Shown: positions 10,433 to 22,457 of the stretch, piece by piece
How positions within the stretch are numbered: the stretch's first letter is position 1
Layout: every line of letters starts with the position of its first letter
NCBI RefSeq assembly: GCF_004664715.2
Contig: NC_051068.1
Coordinates: 14,396,798 to 14,460,797 of the forward strand
DNA: 64,000 bases
Source: Peromyscus leucopus
Taxonomy: Eukaryota > Chordata > Mammalia > Rodentia > Cricetidae
Direction of reading: 5' to 3'
Notes under the pieces: generated by a model
The model's input: the letters and a program-made list of their open reading frames with translations, nothing else
Told to the model about the DNA's origin: nothing
Database searches by the model: none
Made by a program: the position numbers and the translations under genes

Positions 10433-11095
10433 GTGAGAGCATCTCCAGCGATCCCCAATATTGCTTAGAAAACTACATCAGAACGTTGGTAAGTTTGCTG
10501 TCTTTCAAGCATCAAGCTGTTCTCTTATGTTATCTCCACAATGTCTCATTTAGTGATTTGCAGCCCACTAAGTCCTCTGCTTATTACAAAGCAGTCAGAA
10601 ATTTCAGTTAGAAGTTCCCAGAAGCCTTTGGTTAATGGAAAAGAATGAGTGTGTATCCACAAGTGGGTGGTCAGGATGAGAGTCCCAGAATAGAATCGCA
10701 AGGCTTAATCCTCACACTACAGCACCCACAAGCCTAATTCTTTTCTTTGAAGACTCAGAAGATGGCCTTAGGGTCATTCAAAGTACCATCTGTTATCCAC
10801 ATAAAGGGGAGGGATTATTTGCACTTTATAAATACTAGAGTTTCGCTGTGTTGATGGCCTCACGGGCACTAAGTTTGCACAGCCTTACAGAGAAGCCACA
10901 TGAAGACCTGGTTTAGACAAAGTAGTGTGTGCAGCATTACAGAGCAGCTCCTACTTTTTTTTTTTTTTTTTTTTTAAGCAAAATGACTTACGGTTGTCCA
11001 GTCTCTTAACTTTTATTCTTTGAGCAAAACACTTGACCTTGTATTCAGTGATCTCTTCCACTTTTAAATAGGAGCATATTTTAATTTGCTTACTT
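10433..11095. other. Single-copy noncoding stretch with poly(T)
   Basis: Contains a 21-base T run at about 10955-10975. Otherwise nothing recognised. Confidence 0.5.
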
Positions 11096-11232
11096 TTTTG
11101 AGACATGGTCTTATGTAGCCCAGGCTGGCCTCAAACACTTTATGTAGTCAAGGATGATCTTGAGCTTCTGATCCCCCTATCTTAGCCTCAACGTGACTGT
11201 AGTCAGATGCCACCAGCCCCAGCTTATTTTAT
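11096..11232 (-). mobile_element. Old B1-related SINE, antisense
   Basis: 'ttgagacatggtcttatgta', 'gcccaggctggcctcaaaca' and 'agccccagcttattttattt' follow the reverse complement of an early B1/proto-B1 monomer. Diverged. Confidence 0.7.
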
Positions 11233-13100
11233 TTTTATGGGAATGAGAAACAAACATTTTATTTTCTAAAAGCTAAATTTCTAATTATAATGGACAGTGC
11301 TTCAATGCTGTCATACGCAGACTAGACTGTAAGTAGTTGAAACAATGTAGCCCAGAAGCCACAGCGTTCTCCGAAGGCCAAGCTCATTTGAGGAGGGTTC
11401 CTGACTGGAGTAGCATAGTGCCCGTGGAAAAGAATGAGTACCTGAAACCATTCCTGAGTACCCAGGAAGTATTCATGAATACAAGACATGAATGCATCTT
11501 AGCTTTGCAATTCCCAATTAATAGCCTGAGTAGGCACATCTCTTACTTAAAAAGGGCTGCCTGAATGGAGGTTAAGTTATGTTCTGTTTCCCAAGTACCA
11601 CTCTGGATGTGTTTTTATATTTTGATTACTAAAAAGCATTTTATTTCTTTTTTTAAAAGAGAAAATTTGCATCGGTTGCTGAATAGCTCACATCGTGGAC
11701 TAAAATGCTCTAAAAGTATGAACAAACAAAGCCCAAACAGGAAAATGGCTAAGTCCTCAAATGAGAGCTATGAATTGAATTATTCAAGGCTAGACTGCAT
11801 ATTCAAATATGAGTTATGCATTTTGACAAAACATTGTTAACATTCCTGTTCACTGTGAATAAGTATTAATAATACACAGATTGTACCTAGGGTGCACCCT
11901 GCATTTTGGCTGGAAAATATGTCAAATGTACCTTTTTTTTCCTACGCATTTTAGAGTAGGGCGTGTTTTTACATCTATACCTTAAATATATGCTACTGAC
12001 CACAGTCCCTGTGCCGTCTCAAAAGGAAACACTGTAGCGAGAGATTGTTTTATGGAGCTTTACACATTTAAAAGCATCAATGACACTTAAAGCATTTTAG
12101 TTTCTCGTGAAAGACTTTAGAATAAAATGAATTACACCAACAAACAATAACAGCAATAAAACAAAGGGAAAAAAGCAAAGTGCTGTATTCATTTCAGAGC
12201 AAGCACATGGAATTCTGTCTGCCTGGCTAACCCACGTCCTTGGACCAGACAGACAGGCTCTGAACTGTCAGTGGCTCAAAGAACTCAGAGATACACATTA
12301 GTCCTGAGCTCACAGCCCATGTGTGTATTTTGAGCTAATGTTCAGTCATTGATTTAATAATTAGTTATTGACTTCCTTTTACAGATCCAGCCTAAGAGAA
12401 ACAGTGATGATCTGAGGCCTCATGGTCTTTGTAAATTCTAGGCTGGGAGAACACCAGACATACAATGGTCAATGGATAGTGCATGTAAATCTGGCAAGAG
12501 AAGGAGGGTTAAAAGGGTACACTTAGACCTGTGGGGTCAAGTCCTGGCTGTGGTGTCTTGGGCAAGTCATTTAATGTCGATGTGCTGAGCATCCTCCTAC
12601 AATGGCCGGCATGTAGCTTTGGCTAGAACATAGTCATGTGACACACATTAACGGCTATGTGCTTGCTGGGTGGCAATAACAGGTAACCTCACCTGAATAG
12701 GAGCATGGGGGTGGGGGAGGGCTGGTCCAGGAAAAGAATACTTGAATTGAGATCTTCAGAATGGGGGAACCCTTAAACAGATGGAGGGATTGAAGTTGCA
12801 TGAGGAAGGAATTGTTAAAGAGCTTTCTTAGCAGTGGGAAGCACATACAGTCTCAGACAGGAGGACACACGGTACCGTGATGGGCCCCAAAGAATTGGTA
12901 CGTGTCTGGGAGAAAGACCTGCAAGAGAGAAAGGTCATGACTTGTCTACAATAGAATCCTGAGTTTTTTCAGATGGAGGTGTATCTGTGCATATATACAT
13001 GTGCACACCTGTGCACATGCATACATGTGTAGCTTTGCTTTCCACATCCATCTCTTGCATGCAAGGAAGTGAGATAATGCTGTCTGCATTTCTCTGCTCA
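11233..13100. other. Single-copy noncoding stretch
   Basis: AT-rich, almost repeat-free sequence with a short alternating purine/pyrimidine patch near 12985-13035. Frames at 11337-11564 and 11565-11840 have no recognisable protein content. Confidence 0.5.
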
Positions 13101-13639
13101 GCCTTGCAAATAAAAGCCCCTCAGAAGAGAATGGACATGTAGCTAATGTTGTCTAAATATTAGGTATAAATTTAATAGCCTCTTGATGCTCAACTTATCT
13201 TTTCTAGGCACTGTAATCCTCTATGTGTGTTTATGCTCCATGGCTGAAGTAAAATGTAAAAAGAAAAAAAAATTTTTAGACTACTTGATAGAAAAAGGTG
13301 GGGTGGATGGGGACTAATTAAACCTCAGTAAGGAAAAGAAATTTCAGCATCTCTCCTAATGGGATGGATGTCACGCTCTGAGTCCTATTTTATGTAAAAT
13401 CCATTATAAATATGTAAAAGAATTTGCCAAATCTTGATTTCCTCAATTGAAAAATGACCCCAAGCACTAACTCTGAGAAGAGGAAGCTTTAGATTTCTTG
13501 ATCTTTGGCTCTTTTGTTCTCCTGCACGTGGTCCCTTAAACCAGCAGAATAATTTGGGAAGGTTAGATACTGAAGCAACTAATTTTTTCTTTTCTGTAAT
13601 CTGCATAGACTTCAAAATGCGTTCAAACCACAAAGTGCT

Positions 13640-14060
13640 AGTTCATATAATTTGTTGGCAAGGATAAAAAGAAGAAAGGAAATTCCTTTGTAAGCGTGTG
13701 GATCGATCCATCTTTCACAGATAGTTTCCTGTTATGTGCAGCCTGAGGGTTTATGCCTATCTGAGCTTTATTTGACAATTACCACTTGCCAGCATAATTA
13801 AATGATAATTTATAAATACTAAGGAAGCGTAATGGAGGAGGGCAGATCGGTGCTTATCAGGGCATGGGTAACGTTGATCTGCTTCTGTGGCAATTCCCAT
13901 CGCTTATCTAGGTTGTTAACTAGCCTCACTTTATATGTGTTTTGTTAGGTTTGGCATTTGTTAGTGTGTGATTATCTATGGCATAGACACCTTTTCTCCT
14001 GGTCCCAAACTCTTTTGCCACTCTTATTGCATACATAATATTTATGGAATATTGCTTGCA
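13640..14060. promoter_or_regulatory. Candidate conserved noncoding element
   Basis: Repeat-free block with AT-rich homeobox-like cores ('cataattaaatgataattta'), GATA-like TTATC motifs ('gcttatcag', 'cgcttatctagg') and an unusually intact, simple-repeat-free composition between SINE-rich regions. This is the texture of a vertebrate enhancer; conservation itself could not be tested. Confidence 0.3.
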
Positions 14061-14273
14061 TTTTAGTTCAGGACATAAATGTGGTATTTAGAGTTGAATT
14101 TATTCCTAGAAAGCCCTTCAATTAATGAATACTGCTTCTCTGTCCATTCCTTTCCTTTAGTCCTTTTCTGTATGGTATTTGTGTTTTCTTTTAATCGGTT
14201 TTCAAACCACCTGGCTTTACGATTAATTACATTCCATAGGGTTTCTTCAGGTTGTTCCTAGAGTGCTGGCCGA

Positions 14274-14274
<1 letters not shown>

Positions 14275-14328
<54 letters not shown>
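14275..14328. repeat. (GT)n microsatellite
   Basis: Pure GT run of about 54 bp within otherwise repeat-poor sequence. Confidence 0.97.
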
Positions 14329-14330
<2 letters not shown>

Positions 14331-14799
14331 TTAAGGGGGGAGGAGAATATGCTAGTCTTGGACTGTGCTCAGAGGGCTTGCTAATCTTTGGTGATAAGAA
14401 TGATACTTTATATGCAGGATGGAAATGTTGCTAGGTTTCTACTGAATATAAAAATTACCCAAAGAAATGATGCTGTAGAAAGGACAGCTTTTGTCCTTCT
14501 GGTACGGCTCCTCAAGCTCCCTCACCTATTGTAAACATTGGGGTGGTCTCTGCAGCGTTTTGTCCCAGGCACCAGCTAAAGCGGTGTAGAAGCAGGATCT
14601 ATCTGAATAGAAAATGTCAACAGAATGACAAGTTAGAAACGGGATCCACGCCTTTAGAAAAGCAGGTCCAGGAAGACAAACGGGTGCGAAGGGCAGCCCA
14701 TGGGAGGTCAGGGAGATCTCGCGCGCGCTCTCTCTCAATTAAATAATTTTAGTGTCTGCTGATTAGGGTGGGGATGGTTTGAGTGAAGTGTGTGGGAAT

Positions 14800-15720
14800 G
14801 GCTTATCAGGAGAATAACAAAATAAAAGGCTTTGGTGGTTCAAATCGTCAATTCCACGAATTATTCAGCATTTTGTCCTTATAAATAGCAATTATTTGCC
14901 TTTTTCAGAGCTGAAAAAATTATCTTTCATATTCAAATATTTAAATATACCATGCTGTCACTGGGGCGAAAAAAAAGTCCTAATGTCAGAACAGATTTTT
15001 ATGCAAGGAATAATTTGAAAGTGGTGGATTAGTTTCCACCTTTTGAAACACAGTGCTTTCTGTAATCTTCAAACATTATTTAGGATAATGGAAGCCATCA
15101 TCCCGTCCTCAGACGCTAGCACTCCCACCAGACTTTCAGCTACCTCTCATTTTTTATATTAAAATACAAGGCTTAAAAGGTATTATCTTACTAAAGGGGG
15201 GCAATTGTAGAGATGATTTGATTGAATAAAGGAAAAAGCTGTACAGGCCTTTTAAGATCAAGGATGTATTGACAGAAAGCTATCATTACAGACAATTAAT
15301 GTTCTCCAAGGGAAGAAATTGATTATGGACAAAGATGGACCCTAAGGAGCAGACATGTCTTAATGCTCTGAGGCCTTGAGGATTATGCGTCTCGTTCACA
15401 GCATTCTTATTTAACCCTTTGTGGTGACTGGAACACTAGCTGATTCTTCCAGAATGACAAAAATCGGATTGAGTTGGGGGAAAAAAGAGAGAAAGGTGGT
15501 GCTTTGTCATGGGGCCGACTGTGATCCACATTTGGATCTTTAAACAATATTCAAATAATTAGATCTGTAGAGTCTTTCCTGGATATGCCCTTTGGAGTAG
15601 ACCTAGCCTGAGGTTTGCAGAACAAATGAAATTGGAGAGCGATCGCCAGTCTGTGCATTGTTGAAACGTGGTAATGCCCAATAATTACAGTTAAAGACGC
15701 GCTTTCCTAAGGAGCCCCTG
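14800..15720. promoter_or_regulatory. Candidate conserved noncoding cluster
   Basis: About 900 bp without any recognisable transposon. It contains 'attcaaatatttaaatatac', 'gcaattatttgcctttttca', 'gacaattaatgttctccaag' and 'attcaaataattagatctg', which are homeobox/POU-like AT cores interleaved with moderately GC-rich sequence. This pattern is common in developmental enhancers. The call is inferred from texture only. Confidence 0.3.
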
Positions 15721-16740
15721 AACTTCAGCTGCATTCATGTTTCCAAATAACAAACCCTTAACTTTGCCGGTCCTTCCTATAGATCTCCTACAAAGCATCC
15801 ATCATGTCGTTAGGCAGGCCCTCGCAGCCGTGGATCACAATTGGGCACTTAATAAGGTGGCAACCCCACTGGGGACATTTCACATAATTATTCTTAGCAG
15901 AAAGGAGGTTGTTGTGGCTTTCCCCCTCCCCTCCCCTTTTTGAGTTTGGCAAAATTCCAGGTGAATTAGTTTGGGCTCCTAAAAACCTGTTCTGTGTCAC
16001 TGGAGAATTTCACTTACTACCAGGGCTGTGACTTCCTGTTGCTGCCCTGGTCAGCAGAGTGAGTCTCACCATGTGACTGGCCTCTCCAGTCCATGGGCTG
16101 CCCCGGGACAAGTGGATATGATGTTGATTGGGGGCTACTGGTTTCAGATGCTGTATTTAGGCATGGGAGAGTGTTGAAAAATCGGTCTCTCTCAAGACTT
16201 CACTCTCTGATGGTGTGTTATGATTCTTGCCAAATAATTGGAGAAATTCACATGTGGACACAGTAAATAGCTTGTTTAGAGAACTCAGACTTTAAGTAAA
16301 AGTTAAGGGAAAAGAGGTTGGACCCCGGGCTCTAATTTTAGGCTTGTAGGGTTGAAAATGGCTGTCACTAATCAGCCCAGATCATTAAAACCATTTGTTC
16401 TTCGAACATGAGCAACTGGAAGCCTTTTCCTGGTGTTCTGAGACCTTAGAGCTTGTGCATTGAATTCACTGCCACTGAACTAAGTCACCCCCAAACTTCA
16501 AACTGGAAATAATCATTTCAAGGAAGCAATGGCGGATGAGCATGACATATGACCCTCCTTACTCACGTGACAGGCCTCCTGTATCACCAGTTCAGACCCA
16601 ACTGCCGTGGTCAGCTGACGCCTCTCAGAGCTTCGCACCAGCAACAACTCACATTATATATTTGATGGTGAGTGGCTTCTTCTGAAAGACAAATGCCTTC
16701 CTAGGTGAGAATGCTATATTTTTATATGGCTCCTAGAACA
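15721..16740. other. Single-copy noncoding stretch
   Basis: Continues the repeat-poor region. Frames at 15737-15943 (+) and 15788-16000 (-) overlap each other and have no recognisable content. Confidence 0.5.
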
Positions 16741-16857
16741 CAGGAGTTGGGTGTGGTGGTACATGGCTGTTAAAACAGAACCCAAAGCAGGTAGATGGAG
16801 AGTTCAAAGCCAACTTGGGCTACACAATGAGTCTCCACCTCAGGAAAAAAAAAATAG
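16741..16857 (+). mobile_element. Old B1-related SINE
   Basis: 'ttgggtgtggtggtacatgg', 'gcaggtagatggagagttca', 'cttgggctacacaatgagtc' and an A-rich tail follow a shortened, diverged B1 monomer. Confidence 0.7.
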
Positions 16858-17114
16858 AATACAGGATATCCAAAGGCCTAACTCAAAGGAAGATTCTGGC
16901 TAATGTGCCACTTAATTCCTGGGAAAATAGGAATCATAATGGTGGTCAGTTGCTACTGAGAGGGTCATAAAGGCTTTTAAGAGGTGAATGTATGTAAAAG
17001 AGTGAGTTTGGAGTGGCATTTGCTAAGTAGAAATGCCATTAAACAACTGTGTCTGAGGTTGTGAATCCCAAGGCCAAGAGGGTAGTAAAGCCATTAGCAA
17101 AATAAACAAGGAAA

Positions 17115-17118
<4 letters not shown>
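16858..17118. other. Single-copy spacer
   Basis: No feature recognised between the B1-like element and the GT repeat. Confidence 0.5.

Positions 17119-17166
<48 letters not shown>
17119..17166. repeat. (GT)n microsatellite
   Basis: Pure GT run of about 48 bp. Confidence 0.97.
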
Positions 17167-17167
<1 letters not shown>

Positions 17168-17572
17168 GCGGGATAATATCACACTTGAATTCCAGGTCAG
17201 GCCCATGTCATCATGTCCAGAGGGAAATCAAGATCTGGAATTTAGGAAAAACGGATGTTAGAATCTTTGCTTGCAGAAAGTGAAAGTACAGGAAAGGTAA
17301 GAGAGAGAGAGGGATCACACTGTGACTTGGACACACAGAAAGGAGAGGCCTTTCAGGAGAGAGATCTGCTGCCTCTGTGACCTGTGACCTGGCAGAGTGA
17401 GAATCTACCAAGAAGCTCTCAGGCTTGGCCATCGATAGTATATTTTAAGCCAGTCAGTTGAAACTTCTTGGTGTTAAACACCAATTACCAAGGGAACTGT
17501 GTGTCCCTGAGGAAATGGCTTCATTTCTCTGAGCCTAAACTGATTCGTGTGCAGTTTAGTGATATAGTAACA
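17167..17572. other. Single-copy spacer
   Basis: Includes a short GA run near 17300. Nothing else recognised. Confidence 0.5.
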
Positions 17573-17972
17573 GGGTTGAGGAGATGGCTCAGTTTTCAAA
17601 GTGCTTGTTATGCAAGCGTGAGGACCTGAGTTCCCTTCCTGAACCCACAGCCGGGGAACCGGGTGTGGTGGGATGTTCTTGCAATGCTAGTGTGGGGAGG
17701 CAGAGACAGGCAGATGCCTGGCACTCAGGGGCCAGCCGCTCTACGCTAATTGACAAATCCAGGCCAGTAAGGGAGACCATGTCTCCAGAAGAAGAGGAGG
17801 AGGAGGAGAGGGAAGAGGAGGTAAAAAGGAAGAGTGAGAAAAAGAAGAGGAGGAGGTGGGGTGGTGCCGAAGGACACCCTAAGGAATGGACTAGGCTGAC
17901 CTCTAGTCCAGGTACACCCACATGCATGTACGTGAGTAAATACACACCCACACACACATTCACACACACTCA

Positions 17973-17973
<1 letters not shown>
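17573..17973 (+). mobile_element. B4 SINE interrupted by a purine-rich tract
   Basis: The ID half ('gagatggctcagttttcaaa', 'cgtgaggacctgagttccct') and B1 half ('gggaggcagagacaggcaga', 'gagaccatgtctcc') are clear. A GAA/GGA-rich purine tract at about 17788-17865 replaces the A-rich linker, after which the B4 3' end ('ctgacctctagtccaggtac') resumes. The acidic/basic low-complexity peptide across this tract is an artefact. Confidence 0.85.

Positions 17974-18009
<36 letters not shown>
17974..18009. repeat. (CA)n microsatellite
   Basis: CA run at the tail of the preceding B4, followed by CT dinucleotides. Confidence 0.95.
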
Positions 18010-18012
<3 letters not shown>

Positions 18013-18084
18013 CTCTCTTTGGAGTAGGGGTGGAGAGGGTTGGAGAGGGGAGGAAGAGGGGAGAGGGAGAGATTTGTTTCAAAT

Positions 18085-18545
18085 ATCAAATGTGGTGATA
18101 TTTTATTTGTGCACTCCAATAAAGCTTATCTGAAGATCAGAGGAAAAAGCCAGCCACTGTATTAAACATAGAGGCTAGGCAATGGTAGCAGACACCCTTA
18201 CTCCTAGCATTCGGGAGGCACAGATTCATCTGGATCTCTGTGAGTTCAAGGCCACACTGGGAACAGGGCTGGGTGTGGTGGCACATGCCTTTAATCCCAG
18301 CAGTAGTTAACCATAGAGGTCTGGAAGTCTATACAGACAGACAGGAAGTGATAGAGCCAGGCAGAAAGAGGAAGTGGTGTAGCTGGGTGGAGAGAGGAAG
18401 TGAGATGGCGGGGCACAGAGAGGGAATAAGCGTGAGTACACAGGAAGTCGCTCTCTCTGGAGATTGAGGAGCTGGTAAGGTGAAGTCAGCTGTAGCTTGT
18501 CCTGGTCCTCTGATCTTTCAGTTTTCACTCCAATATCTGGCTCCC
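18085..18545 (+). mobile_element. LTR-like composite repeat containing B1-derived modules
   Basis: Starts 'tgtggtgatattttatttgt' with an AATAAA at about 18118. It contains two B1-like modules ('gcattcgggaggcacagatt' to 'gtgagttcaaggccacactg', then 'gggtgtggtggcacatgcct'), a GGAAGTG-rich section and an end near 'ctccaatatctggctcccg'. I recall this layout as a common muroid interspersed repeat but cannot assign the family; LTR origin is an inference. Confidence 0.6.
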
Positions 18546-18610
18546 GTTTTTTTTTTTTTTGTTGTTGTTGTTGTTGTTTTTCTTGTTTGTTTTGTTTTGT
18601 TTATTAATGA
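18546..18610. repeat. T-rich / (GTT)n low-complexity tract
   Basis: A T run followed by GTT and TTTG repeats, located between two interspersed repeats. Confidence 0.9.
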
Positions 18611-18975
18611 GACTGTTTAGCTGTAGCTGGAGAGTTTTCTCTCCAGGTCCCGCCGAGCCCCCAAAGTCCTGCAGCCCACTTATGAAATAAACACACAGAC
18701 GCTTATATTATTTAAACTGTTTGGCCTAATGGCTCAGACTTCTAGCTAGCTGTTCTTATATCTTAAATTAACCCATTTCTATTAATCTATAAGTTGCCGT
18801 GTGGCTCATGGCTTACCAGTATCTTAACATCTCCTCATGGCAATGGCTGGCAGCATTTCTCTGCCTCAGCCTTCCACTTGCCAGACCTCTCCTCTCTCTT
18901 TGTCCCACCTATACTTCCTGTCTGGCTACTGGCCAATCAGTGTTTTATTTATCAATCAATCATCCAGAGCATTTA
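18611..18975 (+). mobile_element. Probable ERV-type LTR repeat
   Basis: 'agtcctgcagcccacttatg' followed by 'aaataaacacacagacgctt', 'ctgtttggcctaatggctca', 'attaacccatttctattaat', 'ggctactggccaatcagtgt' and 'tttatttatcaatcaatcat' match a widespread rodent LTR-like repeat as I remember it. The family name is uncertain and orientation is inferred from the AATAAA. Confidence 0.6.
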
Positions 18976-19776
18976 GCAATTTGTGTTACAATTAAATATA
19001 GTGTGTATGTAACATGCTTAGTTGATCAGATACTTGTGAAGTGGTAGGGTCATAATCAGATATTTATGGTTAAAAATTGAGTAAATGAGGCCCCAGAAAG
19101 TAAAGGATTACAGCCAGAGTTTGGAGGCATGGAGTGAAATGTATGTTTTATGAATGAGCCAGAGATCTGAGCAGCATGAAGACTAACATTCAGAAATCCC
19201 AGCCACATATTCCTACCCTTTACATAAAATCACACATCTGTTCTTCCCAATAGTCCTCAGGGGAAGTAACATCATTAGGACATGACTGACTTGCATAGAA
19301 GAGAGTGGCTGACCTCCTCAGTGGTACACGGCTTGGCTGGGACTAGAATAAAGGAGAAGTTGACTCATGACCCTTCTTGTCTGGTGAGCAGGAGGAAAAC
19401 AGGGACAGGGCCATGATTTGAACCCAAGCCCATCTGAGGCTCAACTATCTGCTTAACATCCACATAGTATCTAGCCTTTCTGATTCCTGATAGCAATGTT
19501 TTGGAGGGAGTTGGTTTGCATGACTGAAGGAACATTGAACTCCTTGGCCTTATATGTCTCTTTGTGACCTCTGGTTGCTGTAGCCAAACCACATTGGAGG
19601 GGCTTCATTTAGAAATCCCAGAGCCAGGTCAGAAAACCTGCAAAGTGTGAAGGTGTGCGATCTATGCCAGCAGTCTCTGAGAGATCCTTGATATAAGTCT
19701 ATACGCCTGTGTGCTATAGAGAGTACAAGCGTAGGTGAATGAGGAAAAGCTGCTTGGAGTGTGAGGGTAGACCATC
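18976..19776. other. Single-copy noncoding stretch
   Basis: About 800 bp between the LTR-like repeat and the hAT element. Nothing recognised. Confidence 0.5.
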
Positions 19777-19784
19777 ATCTAGGC

Positions 19785-19997
19785 CAGCAGTTCTCAACCT
19801 TCCTAATGCTGTGACCCTTTAACACAATTCTTCATGTTCTGGTGACCCCCAACCATAAAATTATTTCATAGCTGCTTCATAGCTGTAATTTTGCTACTGT
19901 TATGAATTGTAATGTAAATATCTGATAGATGGGATATCTGAAGTATGACTCCTGCGGAAGGATCATGGAGTCACGAACCACATGTTGAAAAACACTG
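19785..19997. mobile_element. URR1-type hAT (Charlie-related) nonautonomous DNA transposon
   Basis: Begins 'cagcagttctcaaccttcct' and ends 'gttgaaaaacactg', which are inverted termini of the CAGNGGTTCTCAA type. It contains the URR1 hallmarks 'ggtgacccccaaccataaaa' and 'gctactgttatgaattgtaa'. Flanks are 8-bp copies agreeing at 7 of 8 positions: atctaggc (19777-19784) and gtctaggc (19998-20005). There is no transposase frame, as expected for a MITE-like element. Confidence 0.9.
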
Positions 19998-20005
19998 GTC
20001 TAGGC

Positions 20006-20374
20006 CATTAGGAACCAGGGCCCAGTATCCTGAAGCTGCCACTAGGGAGAAGAGACTCGCTAGTGAAAAGTGGGGAGGTCTGTGAAAAGTTGAGACGCCA
20101 GGGCACGGGTTACAACGAAGCTGGAGAGTGGCCACCTTGGCCGACGTGGTCAATGCCTTAGCATCCTGAGGCAGCACATTGCTCACACATTCGAGTTGAT
20201 GCAGGAGACAAAGACCCACACACCTTCAGTCAAGTGTGTAGCGCCCACACAGTTACACAGAATAGGCTGTGCATGGTAACAACTAACAGCGGGTGTCTAT
20301 GTCGCTGGTTTCTGTGTCAACCATATGATATCTTTGTTCTTGGTTCATCGTGAATCCCTTCTATTTAGAAGAAA
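20006..20374. other. Single-copy spacer
   Basis: No repeat or gene recognised. Confidence 0.5.
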
Positions 20375-20596
20375 GAAATGGCTGGGAGATGGTCAGCAGG
20401 AGGACCTGGATTTGAATCGCCAGAACCCATAAAAGGACAGGCATGGTAGCATTTGCCTCTGTAATCCCAGGACTCCTATAGGAGGCAGAGGCAGGAGAGC
20501 CTGTCTTTCTGTTAGTAAGAGACCCTGTCTCAAACAAGGTGGAAGGCAAGGACCAGTACTGAGATTAGCTGCTAACTTCTCTACAAACACACCATG

Positions 20597-20598
<2 letters not shown>
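20375..20598 (+). mobile_element. B4 SINE
   Basis: ID half ('ggaggacctggatttgaatc', 'gccagaacccataaaaggac') and B1 half ('aggaggcagaggcaggagag', 'agagaccctgtctcaaacaa'), ending in a CA tail. Confidence 0.85.
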
Positions 20599-20647
<49 letters not shown>

Positions 20648-20717
20648 AGAGAGAGAGAGAGAGAGAGACAGAGACAGAGAGACACAGAGAGAGAGAGACA
20701 GAGAAAGAGAGAGAGAA
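20599..20717. repeat. (CA)n then (GA)n compound microsatellite
   Basis: A CA run to 20644 switches abruptly to GA with GACA interruptions. It forms the tail of the preceding B4. Confidence 0.95.
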
Positions 20718-21946
20718 CCCACTCAGAAGAACACACACATGATTAAAAAGAGAGAAAGTTAATTATTAAACAGCATGCTGAGTTATGCTGCCAAAAGCCT
20801 CATTCATTTCTGTAATTTTGTCTCTTCGTCTGGAGTGACTGAATTCTGTCTCCAGGTTGTGTGAGGATGCCCTGGCACTGGCACAATGGGGACATTGCCT
20901 ATTGATAACTTCCCATGACTCAGTGACTTGATGCATGTGTATGGGGCGGGGGCACTATTGGTTAGCTACCATGTAGATTTGGCCATGGAATAGATCAGTG
21001 GCTCCTAGCCATGACTGCAGATGGAATTGGCTGGAGAGATCCTATAGGCATATCTAACCATGATGACTGTGCCCAGGATAGCCATGGATGTGGCCCGACA
21101 CAAAATTGTGAACTTACTTTAAATTTTATCAGAATTGGGAGATGATTTTGGAACTTGAGTATGAACTCTGTAGATGATGGCATCCTATCACAAGATCCAT
21201 GGGTCCGACATGTCTGGAACTTTGAAGTTTATTGAACCCAAGTGCTATTCCCAGAAGCTGTCGATCAATCTGAGACATGGCCTGCACAGTGGAATTTCTA
21301 GGGCCTTCCTGAGACGTAGTCACGTGGTTTGGTATGGAGAGCGGCAAGCAGGTTTCAAGCGGAGGCAGGGGGCTTAGATCAGAATGTCTGGAGTGGGTTT
21401 TCTATTCCAGGCCTCCAGTTTAGGGACCGCACCTGAGAACTGCAGGTCTAGAGGTTAAGCACGGTGAGCTGAGCTGCCACAGACACCCAGGTCCTCTGAA
21501 CGAGGCTTGAGGAGAGCCACTGCTGAGCCTCCTGGTGATGTCCGCCGGTGTACCACGCTGGCTAGAGCCTCTGGGTCAGGGCGTTGAGCAGCAGCTCACA
21601 GGCTTTAACTGGAAAAGAATTTCCCAAGGATCTTGCAGGTGGCAATTTTGATTCTGGGCTGGGCTTAGGGATCTTAATTTCTTCACCTCCTAGACAATGC
21701 CAATGCTGTGGCCAGAGGCCACACAGGGCAGCCAGGCACTAAGAATGCTTCTTAGGCTCCTACTCACCAAATAGCCTGAAGGATTAATAAAAGTCTTTTA
21801 GCTTCACCTGAGACCAACTGATTCAAAGTCCTCAGCAAAGTCTCTTTCTTAAACCACACATTAATGTACTTAGTTAATATTCATTGAATTTATGACTTGA
21901 GTCAAACTCTAGGTAACATGGGAATGAAGGCAGACATGCTACTCCT
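20718..21946. other. Single-copy noncoding stretch
   Basis: About 1.2 kb of mixed-composition DNA. Frames at 20995-21183, 21129-21347 and 21174-21377 overlap in conflicting frames and are unrecognisable. Confidence 0.5.
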
Positions 21947-22285
21947 GGGCTAGGGAGGTAGTTCAGTGAGTAAGGCATTTCCTGTTCAAGCATGAGGACT
22001 GGAGTTCAAATCCATGGCATACATCTAAAGCACAGGCTCGTGTGCTGTCTGTCATCCCAGAGCTCAGTGGTGCTGAGATGGAGGGTCTCCAGGGAAAGCT
22101 GGCTAGTCAGTCTAGCTGAGTTGGTGAGCTCCAGGTTCAGCAAGAGACACTGTCTCAATAAATAAAGTGGAGCATGATTGAATAAGACACCTCTGTCATG
22201 CTCTGGTCTCCAGAAACAGCTCTGCGTGTACTCACACAGATGTGAAGGTCCATACAAACATGCATGCAACACACATGCGCACGAG
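21947..22285 (+). mobile_element. B4 SINE, near full length
   Basis: Ordered landmarks: 'gtagttcagtgagtaaggca', 'agcatgaggactggagttca', 'ggaaagctggctagtcagtc', 'gagctccaggttcagcaaga', 'gagacactgtctcaataaat', then 'gattgaataagacacctctg' and a CA-rich end. Confidence 0.88.
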
Positions 22286-22457
22286 TGTGAGATTGTCTCC
22301 TGATTTCATGGTACTTGCGTTTTAGCCAGAGGAACATGTTTTCTTTTTGTTTTTGTTTTAATATGATCACAACTGTCCCCAAGTACACAAAGTAGGGCTA
22401 GGCATCCTGGAGTAAAGCCCGAGGGTGCTGAAGAAAAACCCTCAAGGCATGGTGTAG

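Noticed and set aside
17584..18027. 147-codon frame with Glu/Arg-rich and Thr/His-rich parts
   Set aside because: Lies entirely within a B4 SINE, its purine tract and the CA tail.
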